DNA from: Bdellovibrionales bacterium
GTDB taxonomy: Bacteria; Bdellovibrionota; UBA1018; CAIMNF01
NCBI GenBank assembly: GCA_947457605.1
Contig: CANGWP010000021.1
Coordinates: 1 to 20,465 of the forward strand
Length of the DNA: 20,465 bases
Direction of reading: 5' to 3'
Of this stretch, positions 1 through 7,207 are shown in pieces. Under the pieces are notes generated by a model, which was not told the DNA's origin, did no database searches, and saw only the letters and a program-made list of their open reading frames with translations. The position numbers were made by a program, and so were the translations under genes. Position 1 is the first letter of the stretch; the number at the start of each line of letters is the position of its first letter.

Positions 1-16
1 GCTTTTGCTTTTCCAT
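1..16 (-). CDS. 5' end of an unidentified divergent gene (partial)
   Basis: The complementary strand reads an AAGGAG ribosome binding site, a 7-base spacer and an ATG at position 16, then codons for Met-Glu-Lys-Gln-Lys before the window ends. The strong, well-spaced site makes a real start likely, and the gene would diverge from tatA. Five codons are too few to say what the protein is. Confidence 0.55.
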
Positions 17-27
17 GATTCAACTCC

Positions 28-56
28 TTGAGGCGAAAGGCCAACTTAGCTAAAAA
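28..56 (+). promoter_or_regulatory. Candidate sigma70-like promoter for the tatA operon
   Basis: TTGAGG (28-33), a 17-base spacer and TAAAAA (51-56) match the -35 and -10 consensus at four of six bases each. It lies in the 79-base gap between two divergent starts and about 40 bases before tatA. The -35 hexamer overlaps the ribosome binding site of the opposing gene. This is a pattern match only. Confidence 0.28.
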
Positions 57-95
57 CCATCGCAGAATCCAGCCTTTTGTGGTACCTTTGCCAGC

Positions 96-275
96 ATGTT
101 TGGTTTAAGCGGTGGACATCTTCTCATTCTTGCAATTGTGGTTCTGCTTTTCGGCAACCGCAGACTTCCCGAGCTTGGCTCTGCCCTCGGTAAGGGAATC
201 GGCGCGTTCAAAAAAGGCCTCGAAGGCAAATCCAATGACAAGGATGATCCGGATCAGCGCAACCGACTCACATGA
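96..275 (+). CDS. tatA: Sec-independent protein translocase subunit TatA/E
   Basis: This 59-residue protein has the TatA plan. A short N-terminus (MFGLSGGH) leads into one hydrophobic helix at about residues 8-20, then the hinge FGNRRLPELG (19-28), an amphipathic helix to about residue 44 (GKGIGAFKKGLEG) and a short charged tail. TatA multimers form the membrane-spanning pore that exports folded proteins after TatBC recognises a twin-arginine signal. The FG..(R)LP.LG hinge is diagnostic. No Shine-Dalgarno sequence is obvious before the ATG, but no better in-frame start exists. Its stop overlaps the next start (ATGA, 272-275). No tatB or tatC is in view. TatB and TatA can be confused at this length, but the short tail favours TatA. 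Confidence 0.9.
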   Translation: MFGLSGGHLLILAIVVLLFGNRRLPELGSALGKGIGAFKKGLEGKSNDKDDPDQRNRLT

Positions 276-1984
276 ACGCTCCGCTCGAGTCCATCCCCGA
301 ACATCTTCGCGAATACATTACCGAGCAAGACCCCTCCCTTTACACTCCCATGGATCAGGCGGTTTGGCGTTATGTCATGCGCGTCTCAAAAGCATTCTTC
401 GCGGTTCATGGCCACCCCCTCTACATTCACGGGCTCAGTGCCACCGGAATCTCGACCGATCGAATTCCCCTGATTTCCGAAATGGATACGGCCTTACGAA
501 AACTCGGCTGGCGTGCTGTTGCCATCAACGGATTCATTCCGCCTGCCATTTTTCTCGAATTCCAATCCCTCAAAATTCTTGCGATCGCCTGTGACATCCG
601 AAAGCTGGAAAACATCGGTTACACCCCGTCTCCCGACATCATCCACGAAGCGGCAGGACACGTGCCGATTGTTGCGGATCCGGAGTACCGCAAGTATCTC
701 GAAGCCTACGGTGAGGTGGCGCGGAATGCGATCATCACCAAGGCGGACCTCGAGCTTTACGAAGCAGTATTCAATCTATCCGAAGTCAAGGAAGACCCGC
801 ACTCCACCCCCGAGCAGATCGCGGTGATTCAAAAAAAATTCGAAGAGGTTGCAAGCCGTGAAGCAAAGCCATCAGAGGCGGCCCTTCTCACTCGCATGGC
901 GTGGTGGACCACCGAATATGGCCTGATCGAGAGCGCAGGCGCCCCTCTGATTTACGGCGCAGGACTTCTTTCTTCCATCAGCGAAAGCTTTCACTGTTTG
1001 AGCCCCGAAGTGAAAAAAATCCCCTTCAGCCTGAAAGCAAGCATCAACACCTCTTACGACATCACACGCCCGCAGCCTCAGCTTTTCGTGGCTCAGACCT
1101 TTCAGGACCTCACTCTCGCTCTTGATGAATTTGCAAATACCATGGCCTTTCGACAAGGTGGCGCTTATGGATTGCGGCTTGGGGTCGAGGCCCAGAATAC
1201 CGTAACCGCGGTTCTGGATTCAGGAGTTCAGCTCACGGGAATCCTGAAAGATGCCTTGTTCACTTCAAATGGCGAAGAAGCGGGTTTTGTTCTGTCGGGG
1301 AACAAGCAATTTTCATTTCATGATGTGGCATCATCCGGCATCCCACCCCACCTTATGCCCGAGGACATTTTGATCCCGCTTTTCAATCCCGGGGTATCCG
1401 AAACCCCTCTTGAGGAAGTCTTGCGCAAGATCCATGGAAGCGGGCTGCACACCCGATCGGGGTTACGACTCCAGGGCAGGTTTCACAAAACAGTGGAGCT
1501 TGGAAAGGGTGGAAAAATCCATCTTTTAGAACAGGCAAAGATCACCGACGAAAAGGGAAGAGTGATTTATTCGGATCCCTCAAGGCTTTATCCTCTGGCT
1601 CTTGGCAGTCGAGTGGTTTCCGTATTTGGCGGAGCTGCGGATCGAAAGGTTTTTCTCCTGAATCAACGGAAGCCCTCTAAAAAGGTGCAGTCCCACAAAA
1701 GCAACCTTACCCCTGAAAACACAACCCTGAACTTTCTGTATCGCCAGGTGCGGGAATTTCGCGACAGCGGCGAGACCAACCTCAGATATCTTGATACCGT
1801 CTTCAAGCAGCTGGAGCAGTATTTTCCGGAAGATTGGCTCCTTCGACTGGAGCTGCTCGAAATCTACTCCGAACGAGAGCCTGACAATGTGATCACTGCG
1901 AAACTTTACCAATCGCTTGAATCGTTGCGAAACCGGCTTCCGGAGCGAAAAGAAATGATTGAGCGGGGACTGGAGCTGATATGA
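272..1984 (+). CDS. Aromatic amino acid hydroxylase, long form (phenylalanine 4-monooxygenase-like)
   Basis: A 570-residue protein whose N-terminal half is a biopterin-dependent aromatic amino acid hydroxylase, a family that uses non-haem iron, O2 and a tetrahydropterin to hydroxylate Phe, Tyr or Trp. The iron-binding region is clear: YTPSPDIIHEAAGHVP puts the two His ligands at 125 and 130, and WWTTEYGL gives the Glu ligand at 215. R110 sits in the conserved CDIR segment. Classical bacterial PhhA is under 300 residues. Here about 280 further residues follow, with no domain I recognise: a probable beta-rich part to about residue 460, then a helical, charged tail. Similar long forms are known from Bacteroidetes and Bdellovibrio relatives. 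Substrate choice cannot be read from the sequence, and Phe to Tyr is the default guess. The start overlaps the tatA stop and the end overlaps the DUF423 start, which implies translational coupling. No pterin dehydratase (phhB) gene is nearby. Confidence 0.88.
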   Translation: MNAPLESIPEHLREYITEQDPSLYTPMDQAVWRYVMRVSKAFFAVHGHPLYIHGLSATGISTDRIPLISEMDTALRKLGWRAVAINGFIPPAIFLEFQSLKILAIACDIRKLENIGYTPSPDIIHEAAGHVPIVADPEYRKYLEAYGEVARNAIITKADLELYEAVFNLSEVKEDPHSTPEQIAVIQKKFEEVASREAKPSEAALLTRMAWWTTEYGLIESAGAPLIYGAGLLSSISESFHCLSPEVKKIPFSLKASINTSYDITRPQPQLFVAQTFQDLTLALDEFANTMAFRQGGAYGLRLGVEAQNTVTAVLDSGVQLTGILKDALFTSNGEEAGFVLSGNKQFSFHDVASSGIPPHLMPEDILIPLFNPGVSETPLEEVLRKIHGSGLHTRSGLRLQGRFHKTVELGKGGKIHLLEQAKITDEKGRVIYSDPSRLYPLALGSRVVSVFGGAADRKVFLLNQRKPSKKVQSHKSNLTPENTTLNFLYRQVREFRDSGETNLRYLDTVFKQLEQYFPEDWLLRLELLEIYSEREPDNVITAKLYQSLESLRNRLPERKEMIERGLELI

Positions 1985-2340
1985 ACTGGATATCTGCGGG
2001 GGCGTTTCTCGCATTTTTGGGTGTTGCACTCGGGGCATTTGGCGCGCATGCACTGCAAGAGCGAGTGGAGCCCCGCGATCTTGAGATTTTCAAAACTGCG
2101 ACCTACTACCTGATGACCCACGCATTGGCGATGATCGGCTTTGGTTTATTTCAGGCAAAAGAAGGGTGGCCAGGCTGGTGCTTTCTCTTCGGAATTTTTG
2201 TATTTTCCGGAAGCCTCTACCTGTTGGTTTTTAGCGGAATTAGGATTTTCGGGGCGATTACCCCGATCGGAGGCCTGCTTTTCATGGCTGGCTGGATCGG
2301 CTTTGCGCTCGAAGCGAGAACCCGTGGAGCCTTAAAATGA
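1981..2340 (+). CDS. DUF423 (YgdD-like) small integral membrane protein
   Basis: A 119-residue hydrophobic protein with about four membrane helices. The N-terminal segment FLGVALGAFGAHALQERV is the hallmark of DUF423/YgdD proteins, and the later FSGSLYLLVFSG and ITPIGGLLFMAGW also fit the family. The biochemical function of DUF423 is unknown, and it acts in the inner membrane. It sits in the middle of the ATGA-coupled chain, overlapping the hydroxylase stop (1981-1984) and the next start (2337-2340), so it is made from the same mRNA. Length is normal for the family. Confidence 0.88.
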   Translation: MNWISAGAFLAFLGVALGAFGAHALQERVEPRDLEIFKTATYYLMTHALAMIGFGLFQAKEGWPGWCFLFGIFVFSGSLYLLVFSGIRIFGAITPIGGLLFMAGWIGFALEARTRGALK

Positions 2341-2993
2341 GCGGAACCTCGGCAAACCCTGCCTCTTCAACCCCCCTTGCCTTGATTGCCACAATTTCAA
2401 GACTGGTAACTCGTGTCACTGACCGGATCACCGGCGATCGCTCCGAGTTTCCGCTTTTGGTGGCAACAGTCACTACTGAAGCTCTGCGACGATGCGGAAT
2501 TGATGCCAATGTATTTTATGGCGAGGCAGCGTGGATCGAAGTCATGGAAAACCAGTCCGTAATGTGGGCGGGCTGTTGGGGGGAGAACACCCATTTTTGG
2601 ACCGTGACCCCTTTTGGCGAGGTCGTTGATTTGAATACGAGTGTTTCCCATCGAAAAAAATCCCATCAGAATCCTGATCACCAACCCAAGTTCTCTCCCC
2701 CTCTCCTTTGGTCAAAGGAAGTGCCGGCCTTTTATCGATACAACCCGGGCGGGATTGCAGAAGTGGAACTTGATTCCGAACGGGATCGGCGCTGGTTTGA
2801 GTTGTGTCTGGCCGAGATCAACGAGAAGCTCGGTGACCTGAGATCCTTGATGGAAACCCCTGAAAGCGAGCTTGATTTTCCGGATGAACCAATCCTCTGC
2901 CCCGGACGACGAATCTTGGATGACGGAGCCCAGACATTCCGGCATTTCGACCGTGCCCTTGCGGTTCAAGGCATCCCGGAACGACCTTTTTAG
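2337..2993 (+). CDS. Hypothetical protein with a transglutaminase-like His/Asp signature
   Basis: I do not recognise this 218-residue protein with confidence. It is soluble with no signal peptide. Residues 38-60 (FPLLVATVTTEAL, then RRCGIDANVF) resemble the helix and following strand of transglutaminase-like or papain-fold proteins. HFWTV (86-90) followed by GEVVDLN (94-100) looks like the His and Asp parts of that triad. The catalytic Cys expected near the start of the helix (about 43-48) is absent. Either the fold assignment is wrong, another Cys is used (C53 or C80), or the protein is a pseudoenzyme. The C-terminal 80 residues are charged and probably helical. It is the last gene of the ATGA-coupled chain. 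Confidence 0.75.
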   Translation: MSGTSANPASSTPLALIATISRLVTRVTDRITGDRSEFPLLVATVTTEALRRCGIDANVFYGEAAWIEVMENQSVMWAGCWGENTHFWTVTPFGEVVDLNTSVSHRKKSHQNPDHQPKFSPPLLWSKEVPAFYRYNPGGIAEVELDSERDRRWFELCLAEINEKLGDLRSLMETPESELDFPDEPILCPGRRILDDGAQTFRHFDRALAVQGIPERPF

Positions 2994-3030
2994 TTCACAT
3001 TTTGGACCTGTTTCGCGTAGGATGTCGCCC

Positions 3031-3969
3031 ATGAACAGACTTAAGGCATTGGGATGGATCGGTGTTTTTACTCTCGCGGTGAACGCGAAAGCCGCGGTGA
3101 ACAGCATCAACGTTCAAACCTACAACCCATCCACCTCGGATCGATTTGTAATCCTTGAAGACGGATTCCGCTCCGAGTGGCCGAATACTGCGCGTTTTTA
3201 TTTCGGAATGAACTACAACTATGTTTCCGAACCCTTTGTCGCACTCAACAGCACAGGAACTGCAAAGCTCGGGAACATCATCGATAACATCCAAACCATC
3301 GATACTTTTCTGGGGATCAAACTTTCCAATAACTTTGGCATCTTCATCGGGGCGCCCGTTCACTTTGTGACTTTTCCCGTGGTTCCCATCGGCCCCGAAT
3401 ATCAGACCGGCAGTGTAACTACTTTCGGAGACCTGAAAATCATGGGGAAAATCCGACTTACGGATGATGCAAATGCAACTTCAATTGCCCTGATTCCTGA
3501 AATTCACCTTGCTACGGGAGACACCTACAATTTCGTGTCCGATGCCTCGACCTACATCGCCTTGCGTGCAACCTTGGAGCGGCAATTCAAAGACTGGACG
3601 ATGGTGATAAACCTCGGGTATGCATCTGCGATGAATGCGATCTACATTAACCCCCCCGAATTTCCAAATGGAGTTGATTATCGCAAGCGTCTGATTGTGG
3701 GTGTGGGCGGCTTTCTTCCCTTCAATCAAGATTGGGGTATGAATTTTGAGCTTCAAAGCATCAGCATGATTCCCTTCAATGCAAATATCTCTCCCAACGA
3801 TGCTTATCTCGGCTTCCGCTACGGCTCCCCGGATGGACTGGCCTTTACGGCTGGGGCCGCGGTGGGTCATGTCGGAGGACCACAAGGTCAAGACCTTAGG
3901 GCCATCGCCGGAGTACGCTATACTCTATTTGAAAAGGAAAACCGGGCTCCCAAGCCACTTTCCAACTAA
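3031..3969 (+). CDS. Probable outer-membrane beta-barrel protein
   Basis: A 312-residue exported protein. I chose the ATG at 3031 because AGGA (3019-3022) sits 8 bases upstream and it gives a clean signal peptide (MNRLKALGWIGVFTLAVNAKA, probable cleavage after residue 21). A start at 3022 would add three residues. The mature part has many alternating hydrophobic/polar strands rich in aromatic residues (ARFYFGMNYNYV, FGIFIGAPVHFV, LGFRYG, GVRYTLF), as in barrels. Its start resembles barrel domains that in some Bdellovibrio-like proteins carry a C-terminal OmpA domain, but no such domain is present here. It ends in a polar tail after the last strand (EKENRAPKPLSN). It follows the previous gene by 37 bases and may share its transcript. 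Specific cargo or role is unknown. Confidence 0.78.
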   Translation: MNRLKALGWIGVFTLAVNAKAAVNSINVQTYNPSTSDRFVILEDGFRSEWPNTARFYFGMNYNYVSEPFVALNSTGTAKLGNIIDNIQTIDTFLGIKLSNNFGIFIGAPVHFVTFPVVPIGPEYQTGSVTTFGDLKIMGKIRLTDDANATSIALIPEIHLATGDTYNFVSDASTYIALRATLERQFKDWTMVINLGYASAMNAIYINPPEFPNGVDYRKRLIVGVGGFLPFNQDWGMNFELQSISMIPFNANISPNDAYLGFRYGSPDGLAFTAGAAVGHVGGPQGQDLRAIAGVRYTLFEKENRAPKPLSN

Positions 3970-4122
3970 TGCAGAAGCCCTGAGAGTTTGGTTAAGTATT
4001 TGATTTTTAAATAAAATAAATTAAATTCCGTTGCCCAACCCACTTCACCGATCTGCAATCCCAATTCTTGACCAAAAAAAACATCCATTATACCCTGTTA
4101 AGAAAGGGGATGCTTTTCCACC
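3970..4122 (+). other. Intergenic region with an AT-rich tract
   Basis: About 150 bases between two plus-strand genes. Positions 3990-4030 are almost pure A/T, unlike the rest of the window, and lie just upstream of the candidate promoter for the lipoprotein gene. No hairpin with a T-run that would end the upstream transcript is visible. The tract could act as an UP element or a bending region, which is inference. Confidence 0.4.
4068..4094 (+). promoter_or_regulatory. Candidate promoter for the lipoprotein gene
   Basis: TTGACC (4068-4073) and TATACC (4089-4094) are separated by 15 bases, shorter than the ideal 17. They sit about 30 bases before the ATG at 4123 and just before a purine-rich AAAGGGGA (4103-4110) that could be the ribosome binding site with a long 12-base spacer. 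Confidence 0.33.
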
Positions 4123-5037
4123 ATGTTCATTAAAAAGTGCGGGATTTTACTGGGAATGGGATTAGTGGCGCAGGGACTCTTCACAGGATGCGCTAACAAT
4201 GTTTCAACTGAGGGCATTGATGAGGTGGCCCAGCAAATTGGGGATGTGATGGCCTCCGTGGATGAATTCGGAGGACTCAATGGAACTTTGAGCCAGTATC
4301 AAAAATCCTTCCTTCAGATGGAAAATCGCCTCGATCCTCACTTCGAACTCCCTGGCATTCTTCCAAATGCCTTTGCCGCATCGTGTGCCGGGGGAACGTT
4401 TCAGGGCTGCAACTCCCAGCGCACCATCCTAAAGGAATTCAACAACTGTAGCATCGGGCTTGCAACCTTTGATGGCTCGGTTTCCCTCACCTGGGGAGGT
4501 TCCGGATCGGGGTGCTCTCTGGGAATTCCTCCGAGCCCGGGCGCCAACATCACACGTTCTCCGAACTTCTCGGTCACGGGGCTGAGAGGCGCAACCCTGG
4601 AGGTTTCCAAAGAAGGCGCCATAGGGCAGCGACTCACTTACGAAACGGGCCTGGGACCAAATGCGCGCTTCAATCTTTCGAGTGATGGAATCAGAAGGAT
4701 CTTCAAGCTTTCAAATGGCAGTCGCCTTTTGGATTTTACCTCAAGCACTCTGGGTGGCCAACCGCTTGTACTTACTGGTTCCGCGCGGGCGGGCAGAAAA
4801 CTATCGGGCGGGGTTCTTCGCGTGAAAAACAACATGGAAGATCTCTACTGCGACTTTTCTCCCACAGATGTAACCTGGGCTAACGGTTGCTCATGCCCGA
4901 TTTCCGGCTCCTGGCAAGCAACCTGTTCGGATGGAACATCAAGCAGCATTGAAATCACGGGGTGTGGATCCGCAGAGTTCACTTTTGGCACCGAAACCCA
5001 GACCATCGCATTTGATCGTTGTGTTGACTTGAATTGA
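4123..5037 (+). CDS. Cysteine-rich putative lipoprotein
   Basis: A 304-residue protein with a lipoprotein-type signal: positively charged start (MFIKKC), hydrophobic core, then LFTGC with the likely lipidated Cys at 23. Phe at -3 is a little unusual for a lipobox. The mature protein is Gly/Ser/Thr-rich and probably beta-structured. It has ten further cysteines, five of them clustered near the C-terminus (NGCSC, ATCSD, TGCGS, DRCVD), an even number consistent with disulfide bonds in the periplasm or on the surface. I recognise no domain. It has its own possible promoter and is convergent with the oxygenase gene downstream, so it is probably monocistronic. Confidence 0.78.
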   Translation: MFIKKCGILLGMGLVAQGLFTGCANNVSTEGIDEVAQQIGDVMASVDEFGGLNGTLSQYQKSFLQMENRLDPHFELPGILPNAFAASCAGGTFQGCNSQRTILKEFNNCSIGLATFDGSVSLTWGGSGSGCSLGIPPSPGANITRSPNFSVTGLRGATLEVSKEGAIGQRLTYETGLGPNARFNLSSDGIRRIFKLSNGSRLLDFTSSTLGGQPLVLTGSARAGRKLSGGVLRVKNNMEDLYCDFSPTDVTWANGCSCPISGSWQATCSDGTSSSIEITGCGSAEFTFGTETQTIAFDRCVDLN

Positions 5038-5056
5038 CCAAAAAGCCCGAACCGAC

Positions 5057-5074
5057 ACCCACAAGCTTCTGGGT
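5057..5074. terminator. Possible short bidirectional stem-loop between convergent genes
   Basis: ACCCA (5057-5061) pairs with TGGGT (5070-5074) around a near-palindromic centre (AAGCTT). It lies in the 43-base gap between the convergent stops at 5037 and 5081. There is no T-run on either side, so efficient intrinsic termination is doubtful. Confidence 0.25.
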
Positions 5075-5080
5075 ATTTCC

Positions 5081-5659
5081 TCAAACTTCGTAATTGAAAC
5101 TTACACTGATCCGCGTGCCCTTCACCCGGTTCGGAGGAACCTCATGTTTGAGCCAACTTTCGAATAAGATGATCTCACCGGCTCTGGGAACCAGATCTTC
5201 TTGAATTTTCCGCGCAGGAGATGCCATGAAAAGTGGTGCCCGGGGATCCTCAACTCGCAGTGGACTTGAGCCCCTCGGTACCTCCACGTAAAAGGTTCCA
5301 CTCACTACGGAATGGGGGTGATGATGAAAGGCGTGATAGCACCCTTCCGGCATGAGATTCACCCAAAGGGAAGTGAGCTTCAATTTGCAGTTTGCCTCAA
5401 AGAAGCCAAGTTTCCGTACGAACAAATGCACTTCCTTATCGAGCGCCTCTTTCAACCTCTCAAAGACCGTGAACTGAAGATGAAGCTCGGACAAAGAACC
5501 ATAAGAAGTGTATCCCTTCGGATAGTTTTTCTTGCTCCATTTCAGCCCGGCCTGATCCATCGCAGGCATCTTGAGCGCCGTGTTTTTGATTCCCGTTAAG
5601 AGTGCGAGTGGAATGCCCAGCTTCTTCTTTTCAATCCTGGTTTCAAAAAAAACCTTCAT
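5081..5659 (-). CDS. Putative 2OG-Fe(II) oxygenase, TIGR02466 / 2OG-FeII_Oxy_5 type
   Basis: A 192-residue protein resembling the TIGR02466 family of predicted 2-oxoglutarate/Fe(II) dioxygenases. The signature stretch is WVNLMPEGCYHAFHHHPHSVVSG at about 99-121, with candidate iron ligands in the His cluster 112-116. It is followed by a jelly-roll core, and then LFESWLKHEVPPN with the distal His at 172 and the 2OG-binding Arg probably at 183 (GTRISVSFN). Members of this family are uncharacterised, and the substrate could be a protein side chain or a small metabolite. The length is slightly short for the family. Its ATG overlaps the stop of the M14 gene (ATGA, 5656-5659), so it is the last gene of the xerC-dedA-amidase operon and is translationally coupled. 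Confidence 0.8.
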   Translation of the reverse strand: MKVFFETRIEKKKLGIPLALLTGIKNTALKMPAMDQAGLKWSKKNYPKGYTSYGSLSELHLQFTVFERLKEALDKEVHLFVRKLGFFEANCKLKLTSLWVNLMPEGCYHAFHHHPHSVVSGTFYVEVPRGSSPLRVEDPRAPLFMASPARKIQEDLVPRAGEIILFESWLKHEVPPNRVKGTRISVSFNYEV

Positions 5660-6558
5660 TCTTTTTCTTTCTCGGGAATCTCATGTTTGATCACAGCCTC
5701 GATGCCCTTACGGAACTGCTGCCAGTACGCTTTTGCGAACGCCGGGTTCGCAGTCGGAAGCTCCAAAGTGATGGTGGGAATGCCAAGCTCAATGCCAGAG
5801 TAATTTCCAAGGGAACCAGGGAAAAACCCTGTTGATTTTGCCTTGATCTTGACTCGAAGCTCCTCGCACTTTTTGACATAGCCCACATCAAATCGATCGA
5901 GCTTCAAATGATCCGGACCATCATAATCGAGGACATTCAGAGGGGAGTGAATGGAAATGATTTTGGAAGGCTTCACCTTGTCAATCATCGCCTTCTGAAA
6001 TTGGGTCTCAGGCTCCGAATCAGGTTTATAGCCGGGGAACCTTCGCTTGTCTGATTTGAATTTCGTTTTCCAGGAGGAAATCGCCTGAGTCTTCCAATCC
6101 TGCGTCCCGAAATTTCGATTGCAGTCGACGCCATGTGCATTGGTTCTGGTTTTCGGAAACCCGAAGAATCCGTCGGGATTCACCAATGGCGCCAGAACCA
6201 AACGGGTGTTTGGAAAGCTCTTCATGTTTTCCCCGGCCCATTTTGCGAGTTCAAAGCCGACATAAAGAGGGGTGATTTCATCGCCGTGAACCATTGAAAA
6301 AATCAAAGTGCGATTTGTTGCATTATCGGGACCGAATTCTGCAAACACAAGAGGCCGTCCCTGCACCGAGGTACTCTCGTAGGTCCACTTGATTTTACCG
6401 CAGGGAGAATCTCCCCACTTTCTTTTCTTAAATGCCTTGTCAAGTCCTTCGCAAAGCGAGGGAACATCGGTTTCGATCTCATCGGCGGTCGCTGGCGAGT
6501 TTAGACCGAACAGCAAGCCGAATAAAACAGCCTTTTTCAAAATCCAATCCCCTCTCAC
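5656..6558 (-). CDS. M14-family zinc carboxypeptidase, murein peptide amidase-like, exported
   Basis: A 300-residue exported metallopeptidase related to MpaA, which trims the gamma-D-Glu-meso-DAP bond of murein peptides. The zinc ligands are visible: HGDE (His91, Glu94) and IHSP (His204). The substrate-binding NPDG...RTNAHGVDCNRNF includes Asn147/Arg148, and the catalytic Glu266 lies in ITLELPT. I placed the start at GTG 6558: it overlaps the dedA stop (GTGA), has AGAAGGAG five bases upstream, and gives a signal peptide ending near ATA|DE (residue 25). A TTG 18 bases further in also has a purine-rich site and is the main alternative; an upstream ATG would lie deep inside dedA. E. coli MpaA is cytoplasmic, so export suggests a periplasmic role in wall remodelling or prey/peptide digestion, which is inference. 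Confidence 0.85.
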   Translation of the reverse strand: MRGDWILKKAVLFGLLFGLNSPATADEIETDVPSLCEGLDKAFKKRKWGDSPCGKIKWTYESTSVQGRPLVFAEFGPDNATNRTLIFSMVHGDEITPLYVGFELAKWAGENMKSFPNTRLVLAPLVNPDGFFGFPKTRTNAHGVDCNRNFGTQDWKTQAISSWKTKFKSDKRRFPGYKPDSEPETQFQKAMIDKVKPSKIISIHSPLNVLDYDGPDHLKLDRFDVGYVKKCEELRVKIKAKSTGFFPGSLGNYSGIELGIPTITLELPTANPAFAKAYWQQFRKGIEAVIKHEIPEKEKE

Positions 6559-7181
6559 GGCTGCTCCTTCTTTTTTTTCCGGTGTTTTGCCCAAAAACGG
6601 TATCCCACCACAAGAAGGGAAATCACGATCAGCGCAACGATTCCTCCCTCCACTTTCTTGATCCATTTGATGACCGATTCAAGAAAATCCCCGAAATGAT
6701 AAACCGAATACACAATTGCCGGAACACTCAGAATCGCCGCAATTCCATCAAAAAAAATCATCTTCCGATAGGGATAGTGAAGAAGGCCCGCCGCAAAAAA
6801 CACGGTGGATCTGACTCCTGGCATGAATCGGGCCGAGAACAGAAGTTTGGATCCATGCTCATGAAGGCGAATGCGGATTCCTTCGATTCTCGTTTCATCA
6901 ATGAATGCCCGGAAGGGCCACTTCGTGATCAAACGTCTTCCGAATTTTCGACCCAGGAAATAGACCAGCGAGTCCCCGATGAGCACCCCGCCCAATCCGA
7001 CCGCAATCATGAGCCAGACATCGCAAACACCGTAGTAAGTCAGGATCCCGCCCGCAATGAGAGTAATGTCCTCTGGAATTGGAATTCCAAGGCCGCACGC
7101 AAGCAGGATCAGGAAGATCGCCAGATAGGGGATCGGCCCGTAGTAATCGATCAGAAAATCGACGATTAAATTGAAATCCAT
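6555..7181 (-). CDS. DedA-family membrane protein
   Basis: A 208-residue integral membrane protein with DedA/VTT features. GIPIPED (32-38) replaces the usual P-x-PGE re-entrant motif, GVLIGDSLVYFLGRKFG (65-81) is the conserved G-D-x2-Y-x2-G-R block, and FSARFMPGVRSTVFFAAG (115-132) contains the essential F-x-R-x-x-P-G-x-R. DedA proteins are inner-membrane transporters or lipid scramblases. Characterised members flip undecaprenyl phosphate or phosphatidylethanolamine and maintain the proton motive force. A very basic tail (residues about 198-206) faces the cytoplasm. It starts 26 bases after xerC and overlaps the amidase start by 4 bases. A neighbouring murein amidase would fit an undecaprenyl-phosphate role, but that is only inference. 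Confidence 0.9.
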   Translation of the reverse strand: MDFNLIVDFLIDYYGPIPYLAIFLILLACGLGIPIPEDITLIAGGILTYYGVCDVWLMIAVGLGGVLIGDSLVYFLGRKFGRRLITKWPFRAFIDETRIEGIRIRLHEHGSKLLFSARFMPGVRSTVFFAAGLLHYPYRKMIFFDGIAAILSVPAIVYSVYHFGDFLESVIKWIKKVEGGIVALIVISLLVVGYRFWAKHRKKKKEQP

Positions 7182-7207
7182 TTTCGGGTCCTAGTAGACA
7201 CGAACTT

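Noticed and set aside
2432..2440. GCGATCGC octamer, reminiscent of cyanobacterial HIP1
   Set aside because: It is seen once exactly plus a few GCGATC-containing relatives; not abundant enough to mean anything.
2994..3023. TTCACA-18-TAGGAT as a promoter for the barrel gene
   Set aside because: The TAGGAT overlaps the likely ribosome binding site at a good distance from the ATG, so a translation signal is the simpler explanation.
6432..7169. Plus-strand open frame (245 codons) antisense to dedA and the amidase
   Set aside because: Composition is Arg/Asn/Gln-rich with no domain; both minus-strand genes carry clear family motifs.
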